The notes beneath the pieces were generated by a model. That model saw only the letters and a list, made by a program, of their open reading frames with translations. It was not told the origin of the DNA and ran no database searches. A stretch of DNA of 64,000 nucleotides from Solimicrobium sp043758755 (lineage in GTDB: Bacteria; Pseudomonadota; Gammaproteobacteria; Burkholderiales; Burkholderiaceae_D), in contig JAYVMW010000012.1 of NCBI GenBank assembly GCA_043758755.1, forward strand, positions 227,231 through 291,230, in the 5' to 3' direction. Position numbers and translations under genes: made by a program. Position 1 is the stretch's first letter; each line of letters opens with the position of its first letter. This document shows, in pieces, positions 54,877-63,813 of this stretch.

Positions 54877-55289
54877 TCGGGCTTGATATCAATGTCCTGG
54901 CCCGCTATTACGTCGATGATGCAGCAGACGCAGAGGCGACCCATCAACAAAAGGCCTCGCGCCAGATCATTGAATCTGGTCGTCCTTTGATGGTATGCAA
55001 GTCGGTAATTCTTGAGCTGGAATGGGTAATGCGTGGCTACTATGGGTTTTCGGAGGCGCAATGTCGCTCGGTGCTGCGACATCTGCTGAGCCTTGCAAAT
55101 GTCATGATTGAAGACCGGGAGATTGTCGAGCGCGCGCTGTCAATTTGCGAGGCCGGGATAGATTTCGCGGATGCACTGCATCACGCCAGTTACAAGAATT
55201 GCGACTCCATCGCGTCATTTGACGACAAAAAATTTGCGCGTCGGTCTAAGAAATTGGGACTGACACCGGCGATATTTGTGCCCTCGTAA
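54873..55289 (+). CDS. vapC: PIN-domain toxin (VapC)
   Basis: A 138-residue PIN-domain ribonuclease. The acidic metal-binding residues are visible at Asp5 (GLDIN), Glu48 (ILELEW), Asp97/Asp100 (DFADALH) and Asp117 (SFDDKKF). It is translated from an ATGA overlap with the antitoxin, as VapBC pairs are. It would cleave RNA when the antitoxin is lost. Substrate cannot be predicted. Confidence 0.92.
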   Translation: MIGLDINVLARYYVDDAADAEATHQQKASRQIIESGRPLMVCKSVILELEWVMRGYYGFSEAQCRSVLRHLLSLANVMIEDREIVERALSICEAGIDFADALHHASYKNCDSIASFDDKKFARRSKKLGLTPAIFVPS

Positions 55290-55409
55290 CAAAGTCCAGA
55301 TGTGGTTAACACGATGGGCTCAGGTTCGCCAAGCCGACACAAATATTTCGGGTTCGGTGTTCGGGTATGAAAGCCGGAACTTTCTCCTGTAATGTCAGAT
55401 TCCCAAATA

Positions 55410-56216
55410 TCAGCGCGTACGTGCCGCAGCCGGCGTGTCGACTGCAGCACGGTAGGCGTGCCACGAAGCATGGCCGAGTATGGGGCCGACCACCAGCAGG
55501 CCTGCGAATCCCGGCAACATCGCCAGCGCAACCAGCACCGCAATGATCAAGGCCCACACGACCATCACGCCGGTTTGGGTCAGCAGCAATCGAATGCTGG
55601 TCAGTCCCGCTGTTATCGCGTCGGTACGGCAATCAAGAATCATGGGAATGCTGACCACACTGACTGAAAAAATGATGGCGCCAAACACGCTGCACAGAAC
55701 CATCCAGCCGATAATGAATTCGATATTGCGCGGGTCCAGCAGGCCGATCAGGGTGCCGGCGAAATCCGGCATGGGGCCTTCGAACGACAACGCAAACACC
55801 ACCAGTGAAGCGCGCGCCCAGAGCATCTCCAGCACCAGCAGCACGATCCCGAAAATCGCCATGGTGTCGAGTTTGTGGCGCCAAACCAGTGCTGCTTCGA
55901 CCAGATGCGGCTGCTCACCGCGCTCGAGTTTGTCACTGACGTAATACAGTCCCATGCAGACAAACGGCCCGACCAGCAGGAAGCCGGCCGAAAGTCCCAG
56001 CACGTAGGCGGGCGCATTGCGGAACATGGTCAGCAGCGCCCAGCCCATTGCGACAAAACAGGCGCCAAAAAAAAGGCCGATGGCGGGCGCGCGCATAAAA
56101 TCACGTGCGCCCAGTGAGAGCCAGCGGAACGGATCGGCAAAAGTCAGGGTGCGCAGGTCAGTCAGAAAATCTGTGTGGGCTTCGCCTTCGGAGCTGGATT
56201 GATGGTCGGTGTTCAT
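55410..56216 (-). CDS. DUF2189 integral membrane protein
   Basis: A 268-residue protein with about six hydrophobic helices, starting after a short hydrophilic N terminus. The LTFADPFRWLSLGARDFMRAP block followed by GLFFGACFVAMGWALL is typical of DUF2189 (often called the cytochrome c oxidase-associated or YIP-like family). AGGAG precedes the ATG at 56216; the frame from 56252 is longer by 12 residues. Its role is unknown. It is convergent with vapC. Confidence 0.82.
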   Translation of the reverse strand: MNTDHQSSSEGEAHTDFLTDLRTLTFADPFRWLSLGARDFMRAPAIGLFFGACFVAMGWALLTMFRNAPAYVLGLSAGFLLVGPFVCMGLYYVSDKLERGEQPHLVEAALVWRHKLDTMAIFGIVLLVLEMLWARASLVVFALSFEGPMPDFAGTLIGLLDPRNIEFIIGWMVLCSVFGAIIFSVSVVSIPMILDCRTDAITAGLTSIRLLLTQTGVMVVWALIIAVLVALAMLPGFAGLLVVGPILGHASWHAYRAAVDTPAAARTR

Positions 56217-56794
56217 TGGGCGGCTCCTGGGTGAATTCGCGGGCAGATACAAGTATGAGACAATAGATTAGAACTTTTAAATAAGCAACTTTCCACGCAA
56301 AGCCTGCAATTAAAACTACAACGGCCGTCGTCAAACAGCATTGTTTGCGGTGAAAAGTCCACCTGATTGACGTGCTGCACAGTGATTAACCACGCCAAAC
56401 ACCGACTCGGTCGGTATTCGAGGAAGCAGATGCAAAACCTGATTACGCAATTTAAAAGACTGTACCTTGCGCAGAACTCGTTGCCGCTGGAAGCGCTGGC
56501 GCAACACCTGTCCGGGATTGAGTGATGGCGTGGGGGAGGTCCACGAATTTGTCGCAACCAAGCCCTTGAAATCAAATTGAGCCCAGGTTCCTGGCGCCTG
56601 TTTTCCTCAAAGCGGGACTGTCGGGAAAATTTACAACTTGCCCAGTGAGATCAACACCACTGGTGTGCATGTCGTTGATTATAAAAAATATTTATCCACT
56701 CGGTATATTTTTTGCTTTTCTATTTTTGCCGGACGAATGGCTCGCCCGGCTGCGGAATTGAAGCCAGAACCCAAATTAACCGGAGTGTCTGATC
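56217..56794. other. Intergenic stretch with one possible small ORF
   Basis: Nothing large is convincing here. A minus-strand frame across 56213-56575 has a Cys- and Arg-rich translation unlike a real protein. The plus strand has a 31-codon ORF at 56430-56525, described separately. The remainder is noncoding with no clear promoter. Confidence 0.5.
56430..56525 (+). CDS. Possible small protein of 31 residues
   Basis: ATG at 56430 is preceded by GAGGAAGCAG, a strong ribosome site touching the start, and the frame encodes MQNLITQFKRLYLAQNSLPL and a short tail ending in SGIE. It reads like a small helix (amphipathic, with LPLEALAQHL). I do not recognise it. It could be a genuine small protein or a relic of a larger gene. 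Confidence 0.3.
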   Translation: MQNLITQFKRLYLAQNSLPLEALAQHLSGIE

Positions 56795-57166
56795 ATGCAA
56801 ACCAAAATCATGCTTGCCGCTGCGATGCTGGTCACCACCGCAGCTGCGAATGCGTCAGAAGTAACCTCCATCGTTGGGGGCACCACCCTTTCCTTTCCCG
56901 CAGTGAACTACCAAGGCAACGGACCACAGTCCGTCGCGCCTGGGATAACCTGGTCGTCGAATAGTTCGGAACTGGTAAGCCAGCCTGTTTTCGGTTTCAC
57001 ATCTGATTACGGGTTTGGGTTAAATGGTGCCTGGAATTACGACTCCAGCCATCGTATTGGTCCCATGGCAGCGCTTGACTGTTCGCAGAGCCTTTACGCG
57101 CTTTGTGATTCATCGCACGATTCGATGACTTTCGCCGAGATTGTCACGTTTGGTTTTATCGAATAA
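56795..57166 (+). pseudogene. Truncated PEP-CTERM-like secreted protein
   Basis: The 123-residue frame has a signal peptide (MLAAAMLVTTAAANASEV) and then SFPAVNYQGNGPQSVAPGITWSS and GYGFGLNGAWN-like blocks. These resemble a common group of PEP-CTERM secreted proteins that would continue for another 80-120 residues and end in VPEP plus a membrane anchor. Here the frame stops soon after MTFAEIVTFGFIE, and no VPEP motif follows in another frame that I can find. It may be a broken substrate of the exosortase system at 1-16 kb. Confidence 0.45.
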
Positions 57167-57197
57167 TTTTAAAATAATTCGATCTTTTTATCGCTGC

Positions 57198-57213
57198 CTG
57201 ACCGACCGGTCAG
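57198..57213. promoter_or_regulatory. Palindrome resembling a TetR-family operator
   Basis: CTGACC-GACC-GGTCAG at 57198-57213 is a 6-bp-arm inverted repeat of the kind bound by TetR-type repressors. No regulator gene is near and it lies downstream of the truncated secreted-protein gene, so it may be an orphan site left from lost DNA. Confidence 0.25.
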
Positions 57214-57387
57214 TGCGGCGGATTCAACCGGTCGATGCGCTATATCCTTTAAATGCCAGGGCCGCTCGGATGATATCAACTGCAATGCCATTATCTGATT
57301 CGCCAGTTACATATGGTGAAATGCTCGAAGATGTATATTGTTCACTCTTCATCGATTTAACCCATCCGTGATCAGCGAAAGGTATAC

Positions 57388-59319
57388 CTATTTAGGTTGG
57401 GGTTTAATCACCAGGGGTTCGGGGCGTCCAATGCCAAATCCTTGCACATAATCTACCCCCATGAGCTGTAATTTCTCCAGAATGGCGTCGTTTTCGACAA
57501 ACTCAGCGATCGTCTTCAGACCCATGACATGCCCGATGTTGTTGATGGATTCAACCATGGCAGCGTCGATAGAATCTCTAACAATATCCTTTACAAATGC
57601 ACCATCAATTTTCAAAAAATCAATCGGAAGATGTTTAAGGTAAGCGAACGACGACATGCCGCTACCGAAATCATCCAGGGCAAATTTACAGCCCTTTTTG
57701 CGCAACGTGACTATAAATGCTCTGGCATTGAGCAAGTTGGTAATGGCTGCAGTTTCTGTAATTTCAAAACAGATACATTCCGGTGGAATGGCGCTGGTTG
57801 CCATTTGGTCAAAAATATACTGAAGCGCTCTTTCATCATTTAAGGTCGCTCCAGATAAATTAATGCTGAACAATGAAGTAGCAGCATTTTCCTGGCAGGA
57901 AATATAATTAAACGCCATCTGGACGACTTTCCGGTCGATTTCAGGCATCAGGCCATAACGTTCGGCCGTTGGAATGAATGCCATCGGAGGCACAATCGTC
58001 CCGTCCTTCGCAGCAATTCTGACCAAGAATTCAACGTGCTCATGGTAGGCATGAAATCCGTTGATCGATAAGATCTTTTGCGAATAGAGTACCAGTCGAT
58101 TTCCTGCAATCGCACTGCATATTTTTGAATACCAGTCAATTTCACCAAAACGCCTGTTCACCGCTTCATCATTGGGCTCGAAGATATGAATCCGGTTGCG
58201 ACCCAAATCTTTTGCGGCATAACACGCTGTATCGGCAGTTCTCAATAATTCGTCGCAGCCGAACTGTTGCGGATCATTCCCGCCAAAATTGACCAATCCA
58301 ATCGATACACCAATGGAAAACACCTGGTCTTCCCACGAAAAATGAAAATCACCAATAATACTGCGCAGATTTTCCGCTACCTGAATCGCAAAATAGGGCG
58401 GGCACGATTCAAGCAATACACCAAATTCATCCCCACCCAGTCGCGCCAGTGTGTCGTTGGCCCGCAGGACGACTCTTAACAATCCGGTGATTTGCTTTAG
58501 CAGTTCATCGCCTGCAGCATGGCCGCAGGTATCGTTGACGATCTTGAATTTGTCCAGATCCAGGTAGGCAAGTGCATGCTGATTCCCAAGGTCACCAGTG
58601 TTATCAATCGCTTTTTGAATGCGTCGCTCGAACTCACCCCGATTAACCAGTCCGGTCAGTGGGTCGTGTGTAGCCTGAAAGGTCATTTCATCAGCATGAC
58701 GTCTGGCGTCGCTGACATCGTGAAAAATAAGTACTGCGCCAAACATTTTGGATTCGAGATCATGCAGCGGTGCTGCACAGTCTTCTATCGAATAAATATT
58801 GCCGTTTTTACAGATCAGGCTACAGCGATTGGTGCAAATGGTTTCTTTACCAGAAAATACAACGTGTTCGATTGACGACATCACGTTTCCCGGTAATTCG
58901 TGATTTTGCAAAACAAAGATTATTGAAATGGACTGTCCATATGCTTCGCTCATCAGCCATCCGGTTTTTTCTTCGGCTACCGGATTAAGATAGGTAACAG
59001 TTCCATACTGGTCGGTAGTGATATCGGTCAGGGCGGCGTCATCATGGCGCGCTTGTATGACAAACTCTTGGAAATAGTCACCGTCAGCAAAAAGGACTAT
59101 CTCTTTCCCTTGTGGGAACAGGCCGGGTGGGATGGTTCCCAGCATGTCTGGCGATTGGAATTTCAAGTCAAGCAAGAAGCCATCAAGCAATTTGGCCTTA
59201 CTGAATTTGATCTGGTTCTGGACAATCTGGGCGGCATCTGGGGGTATTTGACGACAGAATGGCTGCGCCTGTCCATTCCTAACCCCAGTGATTCTACGCG
59301 CAGTCGCTGGGATATTCAT
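57388..59319 (-). CDS. PAS-GGDEF-EAL protein, 5' end replaced at element junction
   Basis: From about residue 94 the protein has a PAS domain (ITTDQYGTVTYLNPVAEEKTGW), GGDEF with RLGGDEFGVLLE, and EAL with FALDDFGSGMSSFAYLKHLP and FLKIDG, so both cyclic-di-GMP modules look intact. Residues before about 94 (59319 to about 59040) are merely the reverse strand of the adjacent rep gene and have no PAS or sensor character. The original N terminus was therefore lost at a junction near 59040. Expression would depend on a chance start within the element, and the product may be non-functional or altered in signal input. Confidence 0.75.
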   Translation of the reverse strand: MNIPATARRITGVRNGQAQPFCRQIPPDAAQIVQNQIKFSKAKLLDGFLLDLKFQSPDMLGTIPPGLFPQGKEIVLFADGDYFQEFVIQARHDDAALTDITTDQYGTVTYLNPVAEEKTGWLMSEAYGQSISIIFVLQNHELPGNVMSSIEHVVFSGKETICTNRCSLICKNGNIYSIEDCAAPLHDLESKMFGAVLIFHDVSDARRHADEMTFQATHDPLTGLVNRGEFERRIQKAIDNTGDLGNQHALAYLDLDKFKIVNDTCGHAAGDELLKQITGLLRVVLRANDTLARLGGDEFGVLLESCPPYFAIQVAENLRSIIGDFHFSWEDQVFSIGVSIGLVNFGGNDPQQFGCDELLRTADTACYAAKDLGRNRIHIFEPNDEAVNRRFGEIDWYSKICSAIAGNRLVLYSQKILSINGFHAYHEHVEFLVRIAAKDGTIVPPMAFIPTAERYGLMPEIDRKVVQMAFNYISCQENAATSLFSINLSGATLNDERALQYIFDQMATSAIPPECICFEITETAAITNLLNARAFIVTLRKKGCKFALDDFGSGMSSFAYLKHLPIDFLKIDGAFVKDIVRDSIDAAMVESINNIGHVMGLKTIAEFVENDAILEKLQLMGVDYVQGFGIGRPEPLVIKPQPK

Positions 59320-59703
59320 CCGATTTGGACTCTGCTGGCTTCGGTGGATTGGGAAGAGAAGGGCGGCGAGTTGACCAGAGCATTCCCGGTATTGCGTTCT
59401 CCTGGTAACGATTGGTTGATGACCAATAGCTTAAGTGCGCTGACTTCATTTATGGCGGTCAACGGGATCTATGATTTTGAAGAGGGAATCGATGCCTTAA
59501 AGGCTCATCTGTTTGTGTACCACGATGAAAAGGCGTTCCTGTACGGTCAATCCTTCTCCAGCTATATCTGGGACAAGGTTGCCTGCAAGGTGCGCCAGTA
59601 CAACGCACGCATGAATGTCGATCAGGTATCAGAAGAGGTCAGGCATGCAAAAGGATTGGACGTAGTGTCTGAAACCTATCGTAAAGCCAGTGACGGTGAA
59701 TAA
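59044..59703 (+). pseudogene. Replication initiation protein of an integrative element, 5'-truncated
   Basis: The 219 codons run from MARLYDKLLEIVTVSKKDY, through WRLEFQVKQEAIKQFG and WLRLSIPNPSDSTRSRW, to RQYNARMN. This is the C-terminal half of the Rep proteins carried by small integrative elements, which are usually 350-400 residues. The first half is missing, and the frame abuts the truncated PAS-GGDEF-EAL gene on the other strand. It would not be active for rolling-circle replication. It is followed by xis and int genes in the expected order. Confidence 0.75.
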
Positions 59704-59715
59704 CCGTTAGCTCCT

Positions 59716-60045
59716 ATGCGCTCAATGAATTTAATCGAGGCCGCTGCCTTCCTCAGAATGCATCCTGAGGAAGTGCGTCGCCGCTCCAAATCTGGTCAAC
59801 TGCCCGGCGCAAAGCCGGGGAAGTCTTGGGTCTTCCTTGAAGATGATCTTGCTGATTATGTGCGTTCGCACTATGCTAGTACTCGGCAAGCGTTGCAAGT
59901 GACACCGAGAAAGGAATCAACATGTCACTCATCAAACGCGGTAGTACGTGGTATATCGACTTTGCCACGCCTTCAGGAGAACGCGTTAGACGTTCTGCTG
60001 GAACAAGTAATAAAGCCCAAGCGCAGGAACTCCACGACAAGTTAA
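59716..60045 (+). CDS. Excisionase-like helix-turn-helix protein
   Basis: MNLIEAAAFLRMHPEEVRRR followed by SGQLPGAKPGKSWVF is the winged-helix excisionase (MerR-like DNA-binding) fold. The C-terminal tail CHSSNAVV... and KPKRRNSTTS is typical of element-borne Xis proteins. The gene overlaps int by more than 120 bp, which is common for xis-int pairs. The start may be 59716 or Met4 at 59725. Confidence 0.7.
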   Translation: MRSMNLIEAAAFLRMHPEEVRRRSKSGQLPGAKPGKSWVFLEDDLADYVRSHYASTRQALQVTPRKESTCHSSNAVVRGISTLPRLQENALDVLLEQVIKPKRRNSTTS

Positions 60046-60938
60046 AACTGGAATCATGGCGTGTTGACAGGCTCGGCGATAAACCCCGCTATACATGGGA
60101 TGAAGCAGGGCATAAATGGCTGATTGAATCCAGCCATAAAAAAACATACCGGGAAGATGCCAAGAAATTGGCGTGGTTTCAACAGTATTTGCGTGGTCGT
60201 GTATTAGCTGAAATCAGTCGGGATGAGATTGCAGCGATAGGCGAGAAGAAGAGAATCGAATCAAGCGGGGCAACGGCAAATCGCTACCTTGCATTGATCC
60301 GGTCAATTCTGCGCAAGGCGTGCTATGAATGGGAGTGGATAGAAAAGGCTCCGAAAATACGTTTGTATCCTGAATCAAAGCGTCGGGTTCGCTGGATAAC
60401 TCCAGAGCAGTCCAAGCAATTACTGCAAGAGTTACCTGCCCATCAGCGCGACATTATGCTATTTGCTCTGTCAACAGGACTACGGCAAGCCAACGTGCTT
60501 GAACTGGCTTGGAATCAAGTTGATCTGGATCGGCAAACGGCGTGGATACATGGCGACAAGGCGAAGGGGAAGGAAGATATTCACATTTCGCTGAGTGAGT
60601 TTTCGGTGTCGTTACTGCAGCGGCAGTTGGGCAAGCATCCTGAACATGTTTTTACTTATGCCGGGAAATCAATCGGGCAGGTGAATACAAAAGCATGGAG
60701 AGCTGCCCTAGTGAGAGCTGGTATTGAGAATTTCCGCTGGCATGACTTGCGGCATACATGGGCAAGCTGGTTGGTTCAGAATGGAACGCCTTTGTATGAT
60801 CTGCAAGAAATGGGTGGGTGGAAATCGGCAGAGATGGTCAGGCGTTATGCCCATCTGGCACCTGCTCATATGGCCAAGCATGCAGCAGTAATTGGAAATC
60901 TGCTTTGCGACACAAATACGGCACAAAGCCTGAAATAG
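59922..60938 (+). CDS. Tyrosine recombinase (integrase)
   Basis: A 338-residue phage-type integrase with an N-terminal Arm-binding/SAM-like part and a catalytic domain: Arg188 in STGLRQANVLEL, His274/Arg277 in HDLRHTW, and Tyr309 in RRYAHL, so the active site is complete. AAGGAA precedes the ATG. Its 3' end lies 36 bp from tRNA-Asn, the probable attachment site. Together with xis and the truncated rep it forms the remnant of an integrative element. Confidence 0.93.
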   Translation: MSLIKRGSTWYIDFATPSGERVRRSAGTSNKAQAQELHDKLKLESWRVDRLGDKPRYTWDEAGHKWLIESSHKKTYREDAKKLAWFQQYLRGRVLAEISRDEIAAIGEKKRIESSGATANRYLALIRSILRKACYEWEWIEKAPKIRLYPESKRRVRWITPEQSKQLLQELPAHQRDIMLFALSTGLRQANVLELAWNQVDLDRQTAWIHGDKAKGKEDIHISLSEFSVSLLQRQLGKHPEHVFTYAGKSIGQVNTKAWRAALVRAGIENFRWHDLRHTWASWLVQNGTPLYDLQEMGGWKSAEMVRRYAHLAPAHMAKHAAVIGNLLCDTNTAQSLK

Positions 60939-60942
60939 AAAA

Positions 60943-60964
60943 GGGGCTAGCCTTAGCTAACCCC
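60943..60964. terminator. Stem-loop between int and tRNA-Asn
   Basis: GGGGCTAGC, a CTTA loop and GCTAACCCC form an 8-9 bp stem with one mismatch between the int stop and the tRNA. On the minus strand it is followed by TTTT, so it should terminate tRNA-Asn transcription; it would also help end the int transcript. Confidence 0.65.
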
Positions 60965-60974
60965 TTGAATTCTG

Positions 60975-61050
60975 TGGCTCCCCGACCTGGACTCGAACCA
61001 GGGACCTGCGGATTAACAGTCCGTCGCTCTACCAACTGAGCTATCAGGGA
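60975..61050 (-). tRNA. tRNA-Asn (anticodon GTT)
   Basis: The minus strand folds as a tRNA: acceptor TCCCTGA pairs with TCGGGGA, then discriminator G and encoded CCA. The D arm (GCTCAGTTGGTAGAGC), anticodon loop with GTT and T arm GGTTCGAGTCC are all present. It is 76 nt. The 3' end faces the integrase gene, as in typical tRNA attachment sites. Confidence 0.95.
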
Positions 61051-61439
61051 ATTGACAAGCAAGGAAAAAAATTATTGCCCTGACTTTTACAACGACGCGT
61101 ATTGTAGCAGAACTTATTGCGACAAAGTGATCCTGTTTTTCAGAAAAATATTTTATTTGTTGATTACTGGTTTTCAGTACCTGCAGTTTTGAATTTTAAA
61201 CAGGGCCAGTTCTGGTTCATTATTTAAAGTTTGACTCTGTGATGATTCGAACTATAGTGAAGCAAGTCAGCGCTTTGCTTATTTTTTTTTGCAGGCGGCA
61301 CAGTTTTTTGAACTATTGTTCAGACAGAGCAGATTTTTGTTGATGCTTACTTCGCAATGGTGTGGCGTGCTGAATTTTTAGGCTTTTTATTAAAACCAAT
61401 AAAATTCAATAAGTTGCGCAGCCATTTTTTTATGTAACG

Positions 61440-61638
61440 GTCAACTTATCCACAATAGTTGTGAAGAACTTTGTGGTTAAATTGGTTTGTCATTTTAGTC
61501 ATGCGTGATTAATGCCAAGATCGCAATGAGTTAATGATGATCATCACGCGGTCACAAAATGACATCATGCTTGCCAGGTTTTTAGATTTCTTTCCAAAGA
61601 GAATTTGCCCGTAACTTAACCGTTACGGGTTTTTTTTT
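61440..61638 (+). ncRNA. Candidate small RNA ending at orphan terminator
   Basis: The only gene-like sign is the terminator at 61608-61638, which must end some plus-strand transcript. No coding sequence occupies the 550 bp before it. The 5' boundary here is arbitrary. It is not a known RNA family that I recognise; a leader or read-through product is also possible. Confidence 0.35.
61608..61638 (+). terminator. Rho-independent terminator with no gene upstream
   Basis: CCCGTAAC, a 6-nt loop and GTTACGGG, followed directly by nine T residues. There is no T-run on the minus side, so it acts on the plus strand. The nearest plus-strand gene upstream is int, over 650 bp away and beyond another stem-loop. 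Confidence 0.85.
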
Positions 61639-61907
61639 AAATCGGTTGATTGTTGTTTATATTCAACGGAAATCAAGCGAGGATTTTGTGCGTCGGCACT
61701 GACATTTAAAGAGCGGAAATGGTGTTAAATTCCAAAGCCTTAGCTAAATTGTTGAATAGATGCCGAATTAAATTATCAGGGCGATTCAGGCATCAAATTT
61801 TTAATAATTTGGTTTTTTGGCAAAATGCATAAATAGTGCAAACAATGCTTGATAAGAAGTACTGATTGTCTTATTGTGCCATGCACTAATTACTCCAAGG
61901 TATTCAA

Positions 61908-63791
61908 TTGTCCAATCAAAATCAACCGATGAAGAGCAGTACCGCTGCTCTAACCGTTGCTGCAGTTGGGATCGTCTACGGCGATATCGGAACAAGTCCA
62001 CTTTACACAATGCAAACCATATTTTCTGAGGAATACGGTCTTGCCTTAACCACATCGAATATTCTCGGCGTGGTTTCGTTGATTATGTGGGGGTTATTCA
62101 TTGTTGTGGCGCTCAAGTATGTCACGCTGATTCTGCGCGCAGATAACCGCGGTGAGGGCGGGATTATCGCTTTGATGGCATTGGCGCTGGAATCGGTGGG
62201 TAAAAAGTCGAGCTGGAATTATGTGCTGCTGATGCTGGGCCTGTTCGGTGCGGCACTGTTTTACGGCGATGGGGTCATTACCCCGGCCATGTCAGTGATT
62301 TCAGCCATTGAAGGATTGAATGTCGCCACACCGAATTTCAGTAATAAAGTGGTGCCGATTACCGTGATCGTCCTGATTTGCCTGTATTCGTTTCAGCATA
62401 AAGGAACCACAGGGATTGGTAACTGGTTTGGCCCGATCATGATGATGTGGTTTGCGTCTCTGGCGGTCATGGGTGTCATTAATATCGTCAAGGCACCGGT
62501 GATCATCAATGCACTGAACCCTGTGCATGCGATTGAATTTTTATTGGCGCACGGCTGGCTGGCATTTGTGGCGCTGGGCGCCGTTGTGCTGGCGTTTACC
62601 GGTGCCGAAGCGCTGTATGCGGATATGGGACATTTTGGCCGCAAGCCGATCCGCATTGCCTGGTTCAATATTGTATTTCCGGCCCTGATGCTGAATTATC
62701 TGGGACAGGGCGGTCTTTTGATGACTGACCCGTCTGCCGCTGAAAATCCGTTTTATCATCAACTCGGCGCATGGGCTATTTATCCGCTGGTGGCGCTTTC
62801 CACCGTTGCTGCAGTCATTGCTTCTCAGGCGACGATCTCCGGCACGTATTCGATGACCAAGGAAGCGATTTCACTGGGGTTGTTGCCGCGGCTGTCGATT
62901 ATTCATACCTCGGTCAAGGAAATTGGTCAGATCTATATGCCGATGGTGAACTGGATACAGCTCGTGGTGGTGCTGGCCGCCGTAGTCGGATTCGGATCCT
63001 CCGCCAATCTGGCCGCTGCGTATGGTATTGCCGTCACCGCGACCATGCTTATTACCACCATACTGACCTTTTTCGTGATCCGTTATTCATGGAAATACAA
63101 TTTGCTGCTGTGTATTTTTGCCACCGGCTTTTTCTTTATCATCGATGCGGCGTTCTTTTCAGCGAACGCACTCAAGATACTGCACGGCGGCTGGTTCCCG
63201 CTGGTTCTGGGTTCAAGCATGTTTACGATCATGCTGACCTGGCATCGGGGCCGTGAACTGGTGTTCATTAATCTGAAAATACAGGCAATTCCGCTCAACG
63301 AATTTCTGGCGTCATTATTCATCACTCCACCGCACCGGGTCCATGGCACGGCGATTTTCCTGCGCAGCGCTTCTGAAGGTGTTCCGCACGCGCTGCTGCA
63401 CAACCTGTCGCACAATAAAATTCTGCACGACAGGGTCATTTTTCTGACTGTCTACAACCAGGAAATTCCATGGGTGCCGTTTGAAGAGCGGGTGCGCGTG
63501 GTGCCGTTAGGGAATGAGTGTTTTCAGCTGGATGTGTTTTACGGTTTTAAAAATGAACCGGACATTCCGCAGGCTCTGGAGCTGGCCGCAGCCAAAGGTC
63601 TTAAATTTGAAATTATGGAAACATCGTTTTTCGTCACCCGTCAAACCATCGTATCCCGACCTCAGCATGAAATGGCACCATGGCGCGAATGGCTGTTTGT
63701 CATGATGTCACGCGCTGCCCGAGATGCGGCTGACTATTACCATATTCCAAGCAACCGCGTGATCGAAGTCGGCTCGCAAATTGAAATATAA
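61908..63791 (+). CDS. kup: Potassium transporter Kup
   Basis: A 627-residue KUP protein: LTVAAVGIVYGDIGTSPLYT at the start, about 12 membrane helices, YGDGVITPAMSVISAIEG, and a C-terminal cytoplasmic part. It imports K+ with protons. The start is TTG at 61908, with AAGG seven bases upstream; an ATG eight codons in lacks a ribosome site. It lies between the gene-free stretch and tRNA-Ser. Confidence 0.95.
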   Translation: MSNQNQPMKSSTAALTVAAVGIVYGDIGTSPLYTMQTIFSEEYGLALTTSNILGVVSLIMWGLFIVVALKYVTLILRADNRGEGGIIALMALALESVGKKSSWNYVLLMLGLFGAALFYGDGVITPAMSVISAIEGLNVATPNFSNKVVPITVIVLICLYSFQHKGTTGIGNWFGPIMMMWFASLAVMGVINIVKAPVIINALNPVHAIEFLLAHGWLAFVALGAVVLAFTGAEALYADMGHFGRKPIRIAWFNIVFPALMLNYLGQGGLLMTDPSAAENPFYHQLGAWAIYPLVALSTVAAVIASQATISGTYSMTKEAISLGLLPRLSIIHTSVKEIGQIYMPMVNWIQLVVVLAAVVGFGSSANLAAAYGIAVTATMLITTILTFFVIRYSWKYNLLLCIFATGFFFIIDAAFFSANALKILHGGWFPLVLGSSMFTIMLTWHRGRELVFINLKIQAIPLNEFLASLFITPPHRVHGTAIFLRSASEGVPHALLHNLSHNKILHDRVIFLTVYNQEIPWVPFEERVRVVPLGNECFQLDVFYGFKNEPDIPQALELAAAKGLKFEIMETSFFVTRQTIVSRPQHEMAPWREWLFVMMSRAARDAADYYHIPSNRVIEVGSQIEI

Positions 63792-63813
63792 GCAGCTTTC
63801 TGTAGTTGTTTGA

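Larger units (their letters stand above)
61051..61907. other. Gene-free stretch with orphan terminator
   Basis: About 850 bp with no plausible ORF on either strand. It is AT-rich. It contains a strong plus-strand terminator at 61608-61638 with no coding sequence before it, and the kup upstream region at its end. Frames such as 61801-62055 on the minus strand are antisense to kup and not convincing. Confidence 0.6.

Noticed and set aside
56213..56575. Minus-strand frame of 120 codons upstream of the DUF2189 gene
   Set aside because: It overlaps the real start, has a Cys/Arg-rich composition and no ribosome site.
60838..61062. Minus-strand frame over tRNA-Asn
   Set aside because: The translation contains the usual tRNA read-through peptide (QLVERRTVNPQVPGSSPGRG), a well-known false ORF.
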